Below are positions 23,841 through 33,828 of a stretch of 64,000 nt of DNA, piece after piece. The stretch is taken from the NCBI GenBank assembly GCA_945895375.1, contig CAMDEE010000006.1, positions 42,876 to 106,875 of the forward strand. Direction: 5' to 3'. Every line of letters starts with the position of its first letter. The stretch's first letter is position 1. Made by a program: the position numbers and the translations under genes. Origin of the DNA: Auritidibacter sp. Marseille-P8566. Lineage in GTDB: Bacteria; Actinomycetota; Actinomycetes; Actinomycetales; Microbacteriaceae. The notes under the pieces were generated by a model that saw only the letters and a list, made by a program, of their open reading frames with translations, did not search any database and was not told where the DNA came from.

Positions 23841-24235
23841 TATTTGTGTAACTGGTCGGCAAGGGTTCTAAGCAAGCGAGAGAGCTTCTCGGCGTTAGCA
23901 CCTTCTGGAATGTGACCGGCTTCAATGCCTGGACGAATCTTGTCCAAAGCTGAGATCAGACCTTCAACCAAGATGACCATGTCATCTTTGTTCATGCGGG
24001 CACTTGCACGCTGCTTCTTCTCTAGGCTCTCTGGAACCTCGATGATGCGCATGGTCATAACCTGAGCACCACGCTTAGAGTCAACAATGCTGTATTCGAT
24101 GCGTGTGCCAGGCTTCACATCTGTGGTTCCCGCAGGTAGGTTGCTGACGTGAAGGAAAGCTTCCTGTCCTTCATCTGATTGCACAAAGCCAAAGCCTTTG
24201 ACGTTATCAAAGAACTTTACGTGTCCTGTTGGCAT
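23840..24235 (-). CDS. Cold-shock-domain protein with C-terminal extension
   Basis: Residues 1-65 are a cold-shock domain with RNP1-like KGFGFVQSD and RNP2-like EAFLHVSNL; residues 66-131 are an extra helical region (MNKDDMVILVEGLISALDKI). This two-part form, coupled to DUF3027, is usual in Actinobacteria. Binds single-stranded nucleic acid. I start at the ATG at 24235 (MPTGHVKFFD) with AAAGAGGTAGTT upstream; the open frame to 24265 adds unlikely residues. Confidence 0.92.
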   Translation of the reverse strand: MPTGHVKFFDNVKGFGFVQSDEGQEAFLHVSNLPAGTTDVKPGTRIEYSIVDSKRGAQVMTMRIIEVPESLEKKQRASARMNKDDMVILVEGLISALDKIRPGIEAGHIPEGANAEKLSRLLRTLADQLHK

Positions 24236-24284
24236 AACTACCTCTTTCGTTGCCGCAGGGTTCATTTTACTTCAGTCAAGCCAG

Positions 24285-24290
24285 TATTCT
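24285..24290 (+). promoter_or_regulatory. -10-like hexamer for the gene at 24297
   Basis: TATTCT, 6 nt before the ATG; an AAAAGG also fits in the spacer. Confidence 0.35.
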
Positions 24291-24296
24291 AAAAGG

Positions 24297-24569
24297 ATGG
24301 CAAATAAAAGCACTAAGAACAAGGCTGTTAGCCCAGCTGAACCAACCAATCCCGTTGAGAAATACCTTGCCTTTGGCTTTTTGATAAGCATTGCTATCTC
24401 AGCTGCTGCCGTATTCGTGATCCTTCTGGCCCCGTTTGTAAACAATACCTGGGTGCCAACTGGTTGGGGAATGATCCCTATCTTGGTTATGCCTTTTGGT
24501 TTTCTCTGTCTAATTGCGCTTCTTGTCGTCAACGCCAGAAACCGCAATAAAGTCAACCGGTCAAACTAA
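24297..24569 (+). CDS. Small membrane protein of unknown function
   Basis: 90 residues: a charged N-terminus rich in Lys/Asn, then two hydrophobic helices (YLAFGFLISIAISAAAVFVI and MIPILVMPFGFLCLIALLVV) and a short basic tail (NARNRNKVNRSN). I do not recognise a family. The ATG at 24297 is preferred over the open frame from 24198 because that would overlap the divergent cold-shock gene. It precedes the XPB-associated gene by 5 nt. Confidence 0.75.
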   Translation: MANKSTKNKAVSPAEPTNPVEKYLAFGFLISIAISAAAVFVILLAPFVNNTWVPTGWGMIPILVMPFGFLCLIALLVVNARNRNKVNRSN

Positions 24570-24574
24570 ACCTA

Positions 24575-26329
24575 ATGAGCGAAGTCCTCCAAGTTGCCAA
24601 GGCTCTAACTCAATCCAGCGATTCCGATTTAGTCCGAGTAGTTGGCATCAGATTGATGCCAACAAACTCTTTCAATGACTTCTTTGATTTTGCGGCAGCA
24701 CTACTAAAACCTCAAAACCTTAGTGGAGCAGTTTCTGCTCTAACCAAAAACCAAATCCTTGCCTTGAACAACTTAATCAATAACCAAAGCACTAAGGCAG
24801 ACGCCAAAAGTCTTAGTTCATTAGCGACCATGTTCCTAGTTCTCAAAACTGAAGATGGAACATACAAACCCCTCGAATCGGCAGTCACCGCATTCAAGCA
24901 ACAGGTTTCACCAAAGCTCTTAGAAGAGCTAAAGGCAAAGACCGCTCTGACAGATTCCATGCCTGTTTTTGATCAACGCCTAGTTGATTCTCAAGCGGGC
25001 TTGAGCGCTTTTGAAACCATCCAGGCACTGACTGAACTGGTAATTGAACTTGAGCAGCACTATGTTCGTGAAGTGGGCAAAGGTCAGGTTGGTCTGCCTG
25101 AGCTAAAGAGGATAGGTCTGCACCTAGGTAGAGATGTTGAGTATGTTCGACTGCTCTATGCCTTAGCTCAAATGGCTTCTCTTATCGGTATCTCAGACAA
25201 GAGATGGAAGGTAGGTGCCAAGTACTCAACTTGGCTAACCAGTTCCCCTGAAGAGCGCTGGCAACTCATTGCAACCACCTGGCTATCGTTACTTGGTGAG
25301 GCTACTGCAGCAGAGATATCAACTGCTAGCAATATCAAGGATGCTTTCAAAGAAACCTTCCCTATTGCCAATGACGGTTTTCTTTCACACATAACCAGAC
25401 TCACTTCCCTGGCAGAGCACATTGGGCTATCAAGTGCTGATCAGCTAACCAGCTGGTTCAAAGAATTACTTTCTGGAAATTTGAAGAAGGCAACAGAGCT
25501 ACTGAAAAAGAATCTTCCAGCGACTCAAAACAGAATCATCATTCAAGCTGATCTGACCATTATTGCTGTCGGACCGTTACCAACCGCTAAAGAACTAGAA
25601 CTTAGAAGATTTGTTGAGACCGAAAGAATCGGAGTTGCCTCCACCTATCGAATCAACACTTTGAGCATTACCTTTGGGCTTGAAACTGGAATGAGTGAAA
25701 CACAGATTAGAAAGCTTCTAACTGAACTCTCTGGCTCTTCTTTACCTCAGCCAGTTGACTACCTAATTCGCGAAGCTTCTAGTAGATTCGGCAGATTGGT
25801 TTTGCGAGAGATTCCGAATGGGACTTTGATTCAATCAGAGGATCCGATTCTTCTCACTCAAATACTCAACGACTCGAGCTTGAAGACCTTATCTATTTCT
25901 AAAGTTTCTGAGAGCACTCTCGAATCTAGATTTGACCTGGACATTGTTTACTATCTTCTTCGTGAAGGTAAATATGCTGCCATTAGAAAAGACAGTCAAG
26001 ACCAGGTTGTTAGTAGTTGGCGAGCAGCAGGCTCAAATGAGTTAGCACTTATGAGCACATCTTCAGTTATGGAAGACATTCAGAAATGGCGTGACCACGA
26101 TAAGCGTCTAGGTGAAGCCCCAGAAGGGCAGGACCTAGTAAGACAGATTGAAATGGCTATCAAAACTAAGGCCACCATACTCATCTCTTTGCAGATGAAT
26201 GGAACATCAAGAGAGTTCTCCATCGAACCAACCGGTTTGGCTAATGGCCGTCTAAGAGGCAAAGACAGGCAAGCAGACTGTGAGCGAGTATTACCGCTAG
26301 CCAGCATCACCGGTGTTCGCTTAGGCTAG
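24575..26329 (+). CDS. Helicase-associated (XPB/Ssl2-like) domain protein
   Basis: 584 residues. It lies directly before the XPB helicase gene, as Rv0862c does in M. tuberculosis. The middle and C-terminal part (LIIQADLTIIAVGPLP-like block, here IIIQADLTIIAVGPLPTAKE, then RIGVASTYRINTLSITFGLETG) is the Helicase_C_3/XPB_Ssl2 type winged domain. No ATPase motif is present, so a partner or regulator of the helicase is the natural reading. Stop and next ATG are 4 nt apart. Confidence 0.85.
   Translation: MSEVLQVAKALTQSSDSDLVRVVGIRLMPTNSFNDFFDFAAALLKPQNLSGAVSALTKNQILALNNLINNQSTKADAKSLSSLATMFLVLKTEDGTYKPLESAVTAFKQQVSPKLLEELKAKTALTDSMPVFDQRLVDSQAGLSAFETIQALTELVIELEQHYVREVGKGQVGLPELKRIGLHLGRDVEYVRLLYALAQMASLIGISDKRWKVGAKYSTWLTSSPEERWQLIATTWLSLLGEATAAEISTASNIKDAFKETFPIANDGFLSHITRLTSLAEHIGLSSADQLTSWFKELLSGNLKKATELLKKNLPATQNRIIIQADLTIIAVGPLPTAKELELRRFVETERIGVASTYRINTLSITFGLETGMSETQIRKLLTELSGSSLPQPVDYLIREASSRFGRLVLREIPNGTLIQSEDPILLTQILNDSSLKTLSISKVSESTLESRFDLDIVYYLLREGKYAAIRKDSQDQVVSSWRAAGSNELALMSTSSVMEDIQKWRDHDKRLGEAPEGQDLVRQIEMAIKTKATILISLQMNGTSREFSIEPTGLANGRLRGKDRQADCERVLPLASITGVRLG
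26322..26327 (+). promoter_or_regulatory. -10-like hexamer for the XPB helicase gene
   Basis: TAGGCT, 6 nt before the ATG at 26334; an AGAAGG fills the spacer and may act as a ribosome-binding site instead. Confidence 0.35.
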
Positions 26330-26333
26330 AAGG

Positions 26334-27968
26334 ATGTCTGCCGGACCTCTAATCGTTCAAAGCGATAAAACAGCTCTGCTTGAAGTCAATCACCCTCAAG
26401 CAGCAGATGCGAGGCATGACCTTGCGGTATTCGCCGAACTAGAGCGAGCCCCAGAACATGTTCATACCTATCGCATTACAAAGCTTGGGCTATGGAACGC
26501 AAGAGCAGCTGGCCATGAGAGTTCCTTTGTTCTAGGGGTATTGGATAAATACAGTAAGTTCCCTATTCCAGCGAGCATCAGAGTCGATATCGAACAGACC
26601 ATGTCTCGCTATGGCCGTCTAGTTATCCGTAAGGGTGATTCAGGAGATCTGGAGCTTTACTCAGACGAGCCTGCTGTATTACTTGAGACCACCAGGCAGC
26701 GTAAGGTCAATGACCTCCTTCTTGACCGAATAGATCAGAACACCTGGCGCATAGCCGAATGGGCTAGAGGTCAAATCAAACAAGAACTTCTGAAGCTAGG
26801 TTGGCCTGCTGAAGACCTAGCCGGTTATACCCCCGGTATTCCTCATGAGATTGATCTAGTTGAAGATGGCTGGGGCTTGAGAGATTACCAAGCGTTGGCA
26901 GTTGAGAAGTTCTGGGATGGTGGATCAGGTGTTGTTGTTTTGCCTTGTGGAGCGGGAAAGACAATCGTTGGAGCAGCCACTATGGCTAAGGCCAATACCA
27001 ATACTTTGATTCTGGTTACCAACACAGTTTCAGCAAGACAGTGGCGAGCAGAACTGCTAAAGAGAACAACTCTGACAGAAGAAGAGATAGGTGAATACAG
27101 CGGCTCGATGAAAGAGGTAGCTCCTGTAACAATTGCTACCTATCAAATTCTGACTACCAAGCGCAAGAATGAATATGCTCACCTAGCTCTTCTCAATGAT
27201 CATGACTGGGGACTCATTGTTTACGATGAGGTTCATTTACTTCCTGCACCTATCTTTAAGATGACTGCTGATCTTCAAGCACGAAGAAGACTTGGACTAA
27301 CTGCAACTTTGGTGCGTGAAGATGGCAAAGAGGGCGATGTCTTTTCTCTGATTGGCCCAAAACGTTTTGATGCGCCATGGAAAGAAATTGAAGCTCAAGG
27401 ATACATCGCCCCAGCCGCTTGCTTTGAAGTGAGGATTGATCTTCCAGTTGATGAACACTTTGAATATGCGATTGCTAATCAAGAAGACAGATATCGTTTA
27501 TCAGCTAGCTCAACAGCGAAGATTCCTGTAATTCAAAAACTATTGGCTAAACACGTTGGTGAACCAACACTAATTATTGGCCAATATATTGATCAGCTGA
27601 TGGCTGTTGCCAGTGCCCTCAAAGCTGAACTAATTACTGGTGAAACACCGGTTAGTGAAAGAGAGCGATTATTCGCTGAGTTTAGAGAAGGTCGTGTTGG
27701 AGTTCTAGTGGTGTCCAAGGTGGCTAACTTTTCTATTGATTTACCAGAGGCTTCGGTAGCCATCCAGATCTCTGGTTCTTATGGCTCTCGACAGGAAGAG
27801 GCTCAACGTCTAGGGCGAATACTCAGGCCTAAGGCTGATGGCAGAACTGCTAGTTTCTATACCCTGATTGCCAGGGACACAGTGGATCAGGACTTTGCTC
27901 AGAACCGCCAAAGGTTCTTAGCTGAGCAGGGCTATGCCTATGAGATCCTTGACGAAGTTGATTTATAA
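26334..27968 (+). CDS. XPB-type DNA repair helicase
   Basis: SF2 3'-5' DNA helicase. After an N-terminal damage-recognition-like domain come motif I PCGAGKTIVGAA (near residue 206), Ia TNTVSARQW, motif II YDEVHLL (DEVH), motif III GLTATLVRED, a RED-like element in that motif, and motif VI SRQEEAQRLGRILRPK. Length 544 equals bacterial XPB. All catalytic residues look intact. Two-gene unit with the associated-domain protein; a Bax1-type nuclease is not seen nearby. Confidence 0.94.
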   Translation: MSAGPLIVQSDKTALLEVNHPQAADARHDLAVFAELERAPEHVHTYRITKLGLWNARAAGHESSFVLGVLDKYSKFPIPASIRVDIEQTMSRYGRLVIRKGDSGDLELYSDEPAVLLETTRQRKVNDLLLDRIDQNTWRIAEWARGQIKQELLKLGWPAEDLAGYTPGIPHEIDLVEDGWGLRDYQALAVEKFWDGGSGVVVLPCGAGKTIVGAATMAKANTNTLILVTNTVSARQWRAELLKRTTLTEEEIGEYSGSMKEVAPVTIATYQILTTKRKNEYAHLALLNDHDWGLIVYDEVHLLPAPIFKMTADLQARRRLGLTATLVREDGKEGDVFSLIGPKRFDAPWKEIEAQGYIAPAACFEVRIDLPVDEHFEYAIANQEDRYRLSASSTAKIPVIQKLLAKHVGEPTLIIGQYIDQLMAVASALKAELITGETPVSERERLFAEFREGRVGVLVVSKVANFSIDLPEASVAIQISGSYGSRQEEAQRLGRILRPKADGRTASFYTLIARDTVDQDFAQNRQRFLAEQGYAYEILDEVDL

Positions 27969-28038
27969 GAAAATATCTCCCAGCCAACACTCAGGGAACA
28001 TCCAGACTAAATAGAGTCTCTGGTGGCACATTTAGAGC

Positions 28039-28737
28039 ATGAAGAACCCAAAGGTATTAATCGTCGATGACGAAAAGAACATCAGAGACCTCTTAGAGGC
28101 CGGTTTGAAATTTGCTGGCTTCAGTGTCTATTCAGTTGGTACTGGAACCGAAGCGGTAACAGTAGCCGAGAAGGCTAAGCCAGATATCATGGTGCTCGAT
28201 GTGATGCTGCCAGATCAGTCAGGTTTCAGCGTTACCAAGAAGCTTCGCTCAATGAACCTAGACCTACCGGTACTCTTCCTAAGCGCTAGAGATGACCGTG
28301 GGGACAAAGTTACTGGTCTAACCGTCGGTGGCGATGACTACATGACTAAGCCATTTAGCATCGATGAGGTTATTGCTCGTATCAATGCCATCTTGCGCAG
28401 AACTAGAAAGCAAGAAGTTGAGGAGAGCATCTTCGAAGTTGGCGAAATCAGAATCAACCAGGACGCTCACGAGGTATTCGTAAACGGTTCTGAGATTGAC
28501 CTATCCCCTACTGAATACAAGCTTCTAAGATTCCTAATGGGTAATGCCAACCGAGTCATGAGCAAGGATCAGATTCTGGACCATGTTTGGGAATATGACT
28601 TCAATGGTGAACAAGGAATTGTTGAAAGTTACATCTCTTACTTACGCAAGAAAATCGATCCTCTAAGCAAGAATCAACTTATCCACACAAAACGTGGTGT
28701 TGGATACATGTATCGCACATTCAAGACAGAAGAGTAA
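28039..28737 (+). CDS. OmpR-family response regulator
   Basis: 232 residues: receiver domain with acidic pocket DDE (10-12), phosphoacceptor Asp54 in MVLDVML, Lys in MTKPFS, and a C-terminal winged helix (LSPTEYKLLRFLMGNANRVM, VESYISYLRKKI). It resembles actinobacterial TcrX/TrcR-type regulators; the exact orthologue cannot be fixed from sequence alone. The kinase gene begins right after its stop. Confidence 0.92.
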   Translation: MKNPKVLIVDDEKNIRDLLEAGLKFAGFSVYSVGTGTEAVTVAEKAKPDIMVLDVMLPDQSGFSVTKKLRSMNLDLPVLFLSARDDRGDKVTGLTVGGDDYMTKPFSIDEVIARINAILRRTRKQEVEESIFEVGEIRINQDAHEVFVNGSEIDLSPTEYKLLRFLMGNANRVMSKDQILDHVWEYDFNGEQGIVESYISYLRKKIDPLSKNQLIHTKRGVGYMYRTFKTEE

Positions 28738-30219
28738 ATGCCAAGCACAGCCCCAGAACCTAACTTTCTAAGTAAGCTGTGGGGTCGTATCTCCCTAAGG
28801 ACAAGACTTACTGCCCTTTCTGTTTCTATCGTTGCTGTGCTTCTTGGTGTGAGCCTTATCGGTACCGTTGCTGTTCTAAGAACCTATCTTCAACAAAACA
28901 CCGACAGCCAGATTACTCAGGCTGCACGCACACTATCCACTGAAGACCCTAGAACTGTTAGCAAGAGAATCAGATCAGGGCTAGTCACCATTCCACCGCT
29001 ACCAGGGGACTACTATATTGCCTTTCTAGATCCTCAGGGTCGAATCTTTATCGGTATGGTTGGCTCTCCTATTCGTCAGGTTGACGTTCCTAACCTCTCC
29101 GAGTTCAACGTACTTGCTGTGGAAGCCACTAAAGGATTACCGTTCTCTGCCGACATCACTGTTGGTGATCCAGGTGAGCCAATGCCTCCTGAAGAATGGC
29201 GCTTTGTTGCAATAGCCAAAGCCAACCTAGAAGGCTCAGTCGTTGTTGGTATTCCAATGGAACAAAGCCAGGGAATCATCAATCAATATCGTTCCATAGC
29301 CTTTGGCTTCAGTGGTGTTCTGTTGCTCATAAGTGGCTTTGCTCTATGGCTAACCATTTCATCAGCGCTTAGGCCGCTTAGAGAAGTATCAGCTGCAGCC
29401 GATGCTGTTCGACAAGGAAAGTTTGATCGACGCTTACCTCAGGTTGAAGGTAAGACTGAGATCGCAAGGTTGAATAACTCGCTGAATGAGATGCTTGGCT
29501 CTATTGAAGATTCCCTTCAATCCCGAAACAGAACGCTAAGCCGTATGCGTCAGTTTGTTTCTGATGCCAGCCATGAACTTAGAACGCCTCTGGTAACCCT
29601 TCGTGGCTATGCAGAGCTCTACCGAAAAGGTGCATTCAAATCTAAGTCTCAGATTGATGATGCTATGGCCCGCATTGAAAGTGAAGCCATCAGGATGTCT
29701 TCTCTGGTTGAATCATTATTGGCCCTAGCCAGATTAGACGAAGATGCGAAACTTCAAATTGAAACTCATGATCTTCGTGCTGTTGCCGACAAGGTAGCAA
29801 GAAACGTAGCAGCAGGCTTTCCTAAAACCAAAATCACCATCACTGACCTAAACGGCCAAGCACTAGATAAGCCATTCGAAGCTAACTTTGATCAACCTGG
29901 CATAGTTCAGGTGCTAACTAATTTGCTTGCGAATGCTTGTAACTTTGCTGGCGATAAGGACATCGAAGTCGCCCTAGGAAACAGAGACGGCAAGACGGTT
30001 ATCAAAGTCATCGATCACGGTGAAGGTATTCCTAAGCAGCTCAGAAACAAAGTCTTTGAACGTTTCTATCGCAGCGACAACTCAAGAAACAGAGACACCG
30101 GCGGTTCAGGTTTGGGCCTTGCTATTGCCAAGGGAATCGTCACTGCTCACGAGGGCAGGATTGTTGCTGAAGAAACTAAAGGTGGCGGAGCTACCTTCAG
30201 AATCACTTTGCCAAACTAG
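28738..30219 (+). CDS. Membrane sensor histidine kinase
   Basis: 493 residues. TM1 about 22-45 (LTALSVSIVAVLLGVSLIG), an extracellular sensor region to about 180, TM2 (FGFSGVLLLISGFALWLTI), HAMP (SSALRPLREVSAAADAVRQG), HisKA with the phospho-His in SDASHELRTPL (near residue 278), and HATPase_c with N box LANACN and G boxes DHGEGIP, GGSGLGLAIAK. All kinase motifs intact. ATG follows the regulator stop without a spacer. Signal unknown. Confidence 0.93.
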   Translation: MPSTAPEPNFLSKLWGRISLRTRLTALSVSIVAVLLGVSLIGTVAVLRTYLQQNTDSQITQAARTLSTEDPRTVSKRIRSGLVTIPPLPGDYYIAFLDPQGRIFIGMVGSPIRQVDVPNLSEFNVLAVEATKGLPFSADITVGDPGEPMPPEEWRFVAIAKANLEGSVVVGIPMEQSQGIINQYRSIAFGFSGVLLLISGFALWLTISSALRPLREVSAAADAVRQGKFDRRLPQVEGKTEIARLNNSLNEMLGSIEDSLQSRNRTLSRMRQFVSDASHELRTPLVTLRGYAELYRKGAFKSKSQIDDAMARIESEAIRMSSLVESLLALARLDEDAKLQIETHDLRAVADKVARNVAAGFPKTKITITDLNGQALDKPFEANFDQPGIVQVLTNLLANACNFAGDKDIEVALGNRDGKTVIKVIDHGEGIPKQLRNKVFERFYRSDNSRNRDTGGSGLGLAIAKGIVTAHEGRIVAEETKGGGATFRITLPN

Positions 30220-30249
30220 TTATCCCCACTGGATAAAAAGTTACCCACA
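30220..30249. promoter_or_regulatory. Cluster of DnaA-box-like nonamers
   Basis: Three near matches to TTATCCACA in 30 bp: TTATCCCCA (30220-30228, one mismatch), TTATCCAGT on the minus strand (30228-30236) and TTACCCACA (30241-30249, one mismatch). They follow the kinase gene and precede the WXG100 gene. Confidence 0.35.
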
Positions 30250-30315
30250 GTTCTCTCCCTTGCTAACTATTGCGAATGAATTACTGTGAGCATGTTTACC
30301 GAAGGAGGTAAACAA

Positions 30316-30606
30316 ATGGCACAAATTCAAGTAGACAGCGAACACGTTTTAGCTGCTAACAGCACCATTCAAGCAACCATTGCAAAACTACAAGCTGAAG
30401 TAGATGGACTCCATGTTCAACTAATCGGCCTACAGGATGTTTGGCGTGGCTCAGCAGCGAGTAGCTTTCAAGAACTCGTAACACGTTGGAAAGTGACAGC
30501 AACCACAGTCGATGCTCAGTTGGGTGAACTAGGTCAAGCACTTCGCTTGGCAGCAAACCAATACAGCGAGATCGAACTAGCTAACCAGCGACTATTCATG
30601 GGCTAA
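30316..30606 (+). CDS. WXG100 family (EsxA-like) protein
   Basis: 96 residues, helical hairpin with the turn motif VWRGSAA (residues about 42-48), the WXG signature of small ESX/type VII secreted or ESX-related proteins. No ESX ATPase or membrane component lies in the window. The start is the ATG at 30316, behind GAAGGAGG, one of the best Shine-Dalgarno sites in the window. A strong terminator follows, so it is a single-gene unit, and the signal suggests high expression. Confidence 0.92.
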   Translation: MAQIQVDSEHVLAANSTIQATIAKLQAEVDGLHVQLIGLQDVWRGSAASSFQELVTRWKVTATTVDAQLGELGQALRLAANQYSEIELANQRLFMG

Positions 30607-30622
30607 CCCAGGTAATGGTTAA

Positions 30623-30656
30623 GGGGTGGAACTAATAAAAGTTCCACCCCTTTTTA
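30623..30656 (+). terminator. Rho-independent terminator after the WXG100 gene
   Basis: Ten-bp stem GGGGTGGAAC/GTTCCACCCC, loop TAATAAAA, then TTTTTA. Convergent with groEL2, for which the A-rich side gives no clear T tract. Confidence 0.93.
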
Positions 30657-30679
30657 GCCGGAGCGATTCTGGCTAAGTT

Positions 30680-32302
<1,623 letters not shown>

Positions 32303-32335
32303 TTACGCCCTCCTGGACGGATAAGTAATGGATAG

Positions 32336-32362
32336 TTAGCACTCTCCTAAGGTGAGTGCTAA
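32336..32362 (-). promoter_or_regulatory. CIRCE operator (HrcA binding site) before groL
   Basis: Perfect inverted repeat TTAGCACTC - 9 nt - GAGTGCTAA, identical to the consensus, 40 nt before the groL start. It predicts heat-shock control by HrcA. Confidence 0.95.
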
Positions 32363-32410
32363 TCCATTTTGGCACTGAAAACCCTTGAGTGCAAGTCTGG
32401 GCTTAAAGCA

Positions 32411-32440
32411 CTAGAGCCACCCCCTTGAGGATGGCTCTAG
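32411..32440 (-). terminator. Terminator-like hairpin after the cold-shock gene
   Basis: Inverted repeat CTAGAGCCA/TGGCTCTAG with a 12-nt loop, 17 nt after the csp stop. The T tract on the minus side is poor (AGTGCTTTAAG), so it may be a stabilising 3' hairpin instead. Confidence 0.5.
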
Positions 32441-32456
32441 ATCTTGAAACTTGTTA

Positions 32457-32657
32457 TTAGATAACGTGTACGTTGTCAGCCTGTGGGCCCTTGTCGCCGT
32501 TCTTTACTTCGAACTCAACGCGCTGGTTTTCTCTAAGCTCCTTGTATCCTTCTGACTGGATAGCTGAGAAGTGAACGAATACGTCTGCTCCGCCGTCCTG
32601 TGTGATGAATCCAAAACCCTTTTCAGAGTTGAACCACTTTACGGTTCCTTGTGCCAT
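32457..32657 (-). CDS. Cold-shock protein, CspA family
   Basis: 66 residues, single cold-shock domain: [20 protein letters not shown] (RNP1 KGFGFI) and DVFVHFSAI (RNP2). An RNA chaperone. AGGAGCATCAA precedes the ATG. The upstream non-coding stretch of nearly 190 nt is long for this genome and may be a regulatory 5' leader. Confidence 0.96.
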   Translation of the reverse strand: MAQGTVKWFNSEKGFGFITQDGGADVFVHFSAIQSEGYKELRENQRVEFEVKNGDKGPQADNVHVI

Positions 32658-32849
32658 TTGATGCTCCTATTACTTTTTGAATCAGATCCGGTACTTCCTT
32701 CACTGCAGTCTCACCCAAGGATTTCTCCCGAAGTTTGATTCCGAGTGTTGTAGCAAACGAATCTTTTTCGACTTCCCTTAGTCTAGGGCTGTTTTGGTCT
32801 ATCTGTGCAAGCCAATATTGTCTAGATAACGGGACTGTTATAGAGGGGT
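32658..32849 (-). promoter_or_regulatory. Long region upstream of csp, possible 5' leader
   Basis: 192 nt with no gene with a plausible start. A TTGCAC...TAGACT pair (about 32780-32810, 19-nt spacer, so weak) could be the promoter, giving a leader of about 120 nt as in many csp mRNAs. Confidence 0.3.
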
Positions 32850-33350
32850 TTATTCCTTTAATTCGAAGTTGACGCCCAGTCTTACCTCAATTGGATACTT
32901 GGCGTCAGTCTTCACTTGAATGGGCAAAAAACCAATGATCTTCTGGATTCTGAGGGCCAGGGCACGGTATTCCTCTTTTTGGATGTCAATTGAAGACTTA
33001 GGGAAAGTAATGTCTAAGGTTCTTGAGTAAGGCACAACCAGCTTGGCATTCTGCAGGGTCTGACCTATTCGCATAGCGAACTTGCGTGTTCCAGAGCCAT
33101 CGATGACGGTAATCGGGGTGGCCAGATCAATACCGTTGACCACATTCTTAGTTGGGGCTGGGGTTGCCATTGAACTCACAGCTGCTTGAAAACCAAAGTA
33201 ACCGCCTCCGCTTAGCACTGCGGAAGCGAGGGCCAATGCCAAAAGTGAGGCTAAACGGTCTTTGCCGGTTCGACGAGCACGGTGCTTACCAACGTGCTTG
33301 TAGTCAGGCTTGAGCAGATCTAGTGCATCTGCTTTCTTGGACCTGCGCAT
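32850..33350 (-). CDS. LytR C-terminal-domain-like membrane protein
   Basis: 166 residues. A basic cytoplasmic N-terminus (KHVGKHRARRTGKDR), one transmembrane helix (LASLLALALASAVLSGGGYFGF), then an extracytoplasmic domain (ITVIDGSGTRKFAMRIGQTL) that resembles the LytR_C fold, though weakly. The order cspA - LytR_C protein - msrB is common in Microbacteriaceae. Role unknown, probably at the cell envelope. ATG with AAGGAGCGACAA upstream; divergent from msrB. Confidence 0.75.
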   Translation of the reverse strand: MRRSKKADALDLLKPDYKHVGKHRARRTGKDRLASLLALALASAVLSGGGYFGFQAAVSSMATPAPTKNVVNGIDLATPITVIDGSGTRKFAMRIGQTLQNAKLVVPYSRTLDITFPKSSIDIQKEEYRALALRIQKIIGFLPIQVKTDAKYPIEVRLGVNFELKE

Positions 33351-33423
33351 TTGTCGCTCCTTGTTTATCTCTAACTGTTCTATATTAGGTTTCTACCCTG
33401 TGATATCCCTTAGAAAGCGAACA

Positions 33424-33825
33424 ATGACTGAACGTAAAGTTGCAAAGACCGAAGAGCAATGGCGCGAAGAACTCACAGAATTTGAATATCACGTGCTTCG
33501 TGAAGCTGGTACTGAGCGTGCATTCACAGGTGAATTGCTGGAAGAAGAGCGTAAGGGAACATTCCGTTGCCGAGGCTGCAGCGCTGAACTGTTCACCAGC
33601 ACGACCAAGTTTGACTCTCACTGTGGCTGGCCAAGCTTCTACGAACCCAAAGAAGACCATGCGGTTGAACTGAGAGAAGACACCAGTCACGGGATGAAGA
33701 GAGTTGAAGTCCTTTGTCGAGCATGCGGGTCACACCTAGGTCACGTCTTTGAAGATGCCCCACAGACTCCAACTGGAGATCGTTACTGCATCAACTCTGT
33801 AAGCATCACTTTCGAAGCTGAGTAG
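33424..33825 (+). CDS. msrB: Peptide methionine-(R)-S-oxide reductase
   Basis: Repairs methionine R-sulfoxide in proteins. Zinc cysteines in CRGC and CRACGSH, the SelR motif HCGWPSFY, and the catalytic Cys in DRYCINSVSI near the C-terminus. Length 133. The frame is open to 33310, but the ATG at 33424 (MTERKVAKTEEQW) avoids overlap with the divergent gene and matches the family. It is 3 nt from the following hydrolase gene. Confidence 0.96.
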   Translation: MTERKVAKTEEQWREELTEFEYHVLREAGTERAFTGELLEEERKGTFRCRGCSAELFTSTTKFDSHCGWPSFYEPKEDHAVELREDTSHGMKRVEVLCRACGSHLGHVFEDAPQTPTGDRYCINSVSITFEAE

Positions 33826-33828
33826 TCC

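Noticed and set aside
32658..32880. A 75-codon stretch open on the minus strand upstream of csp, in a frame different from the LytR_C gene, with protein-like content (for example SFATTLGIKLREKSLGETAV).
   Set aside because: No ATG, GTG or TTG near its beginning, and no recognised family; probably chance or an old remnant. Kept only as a possible 5' leader.
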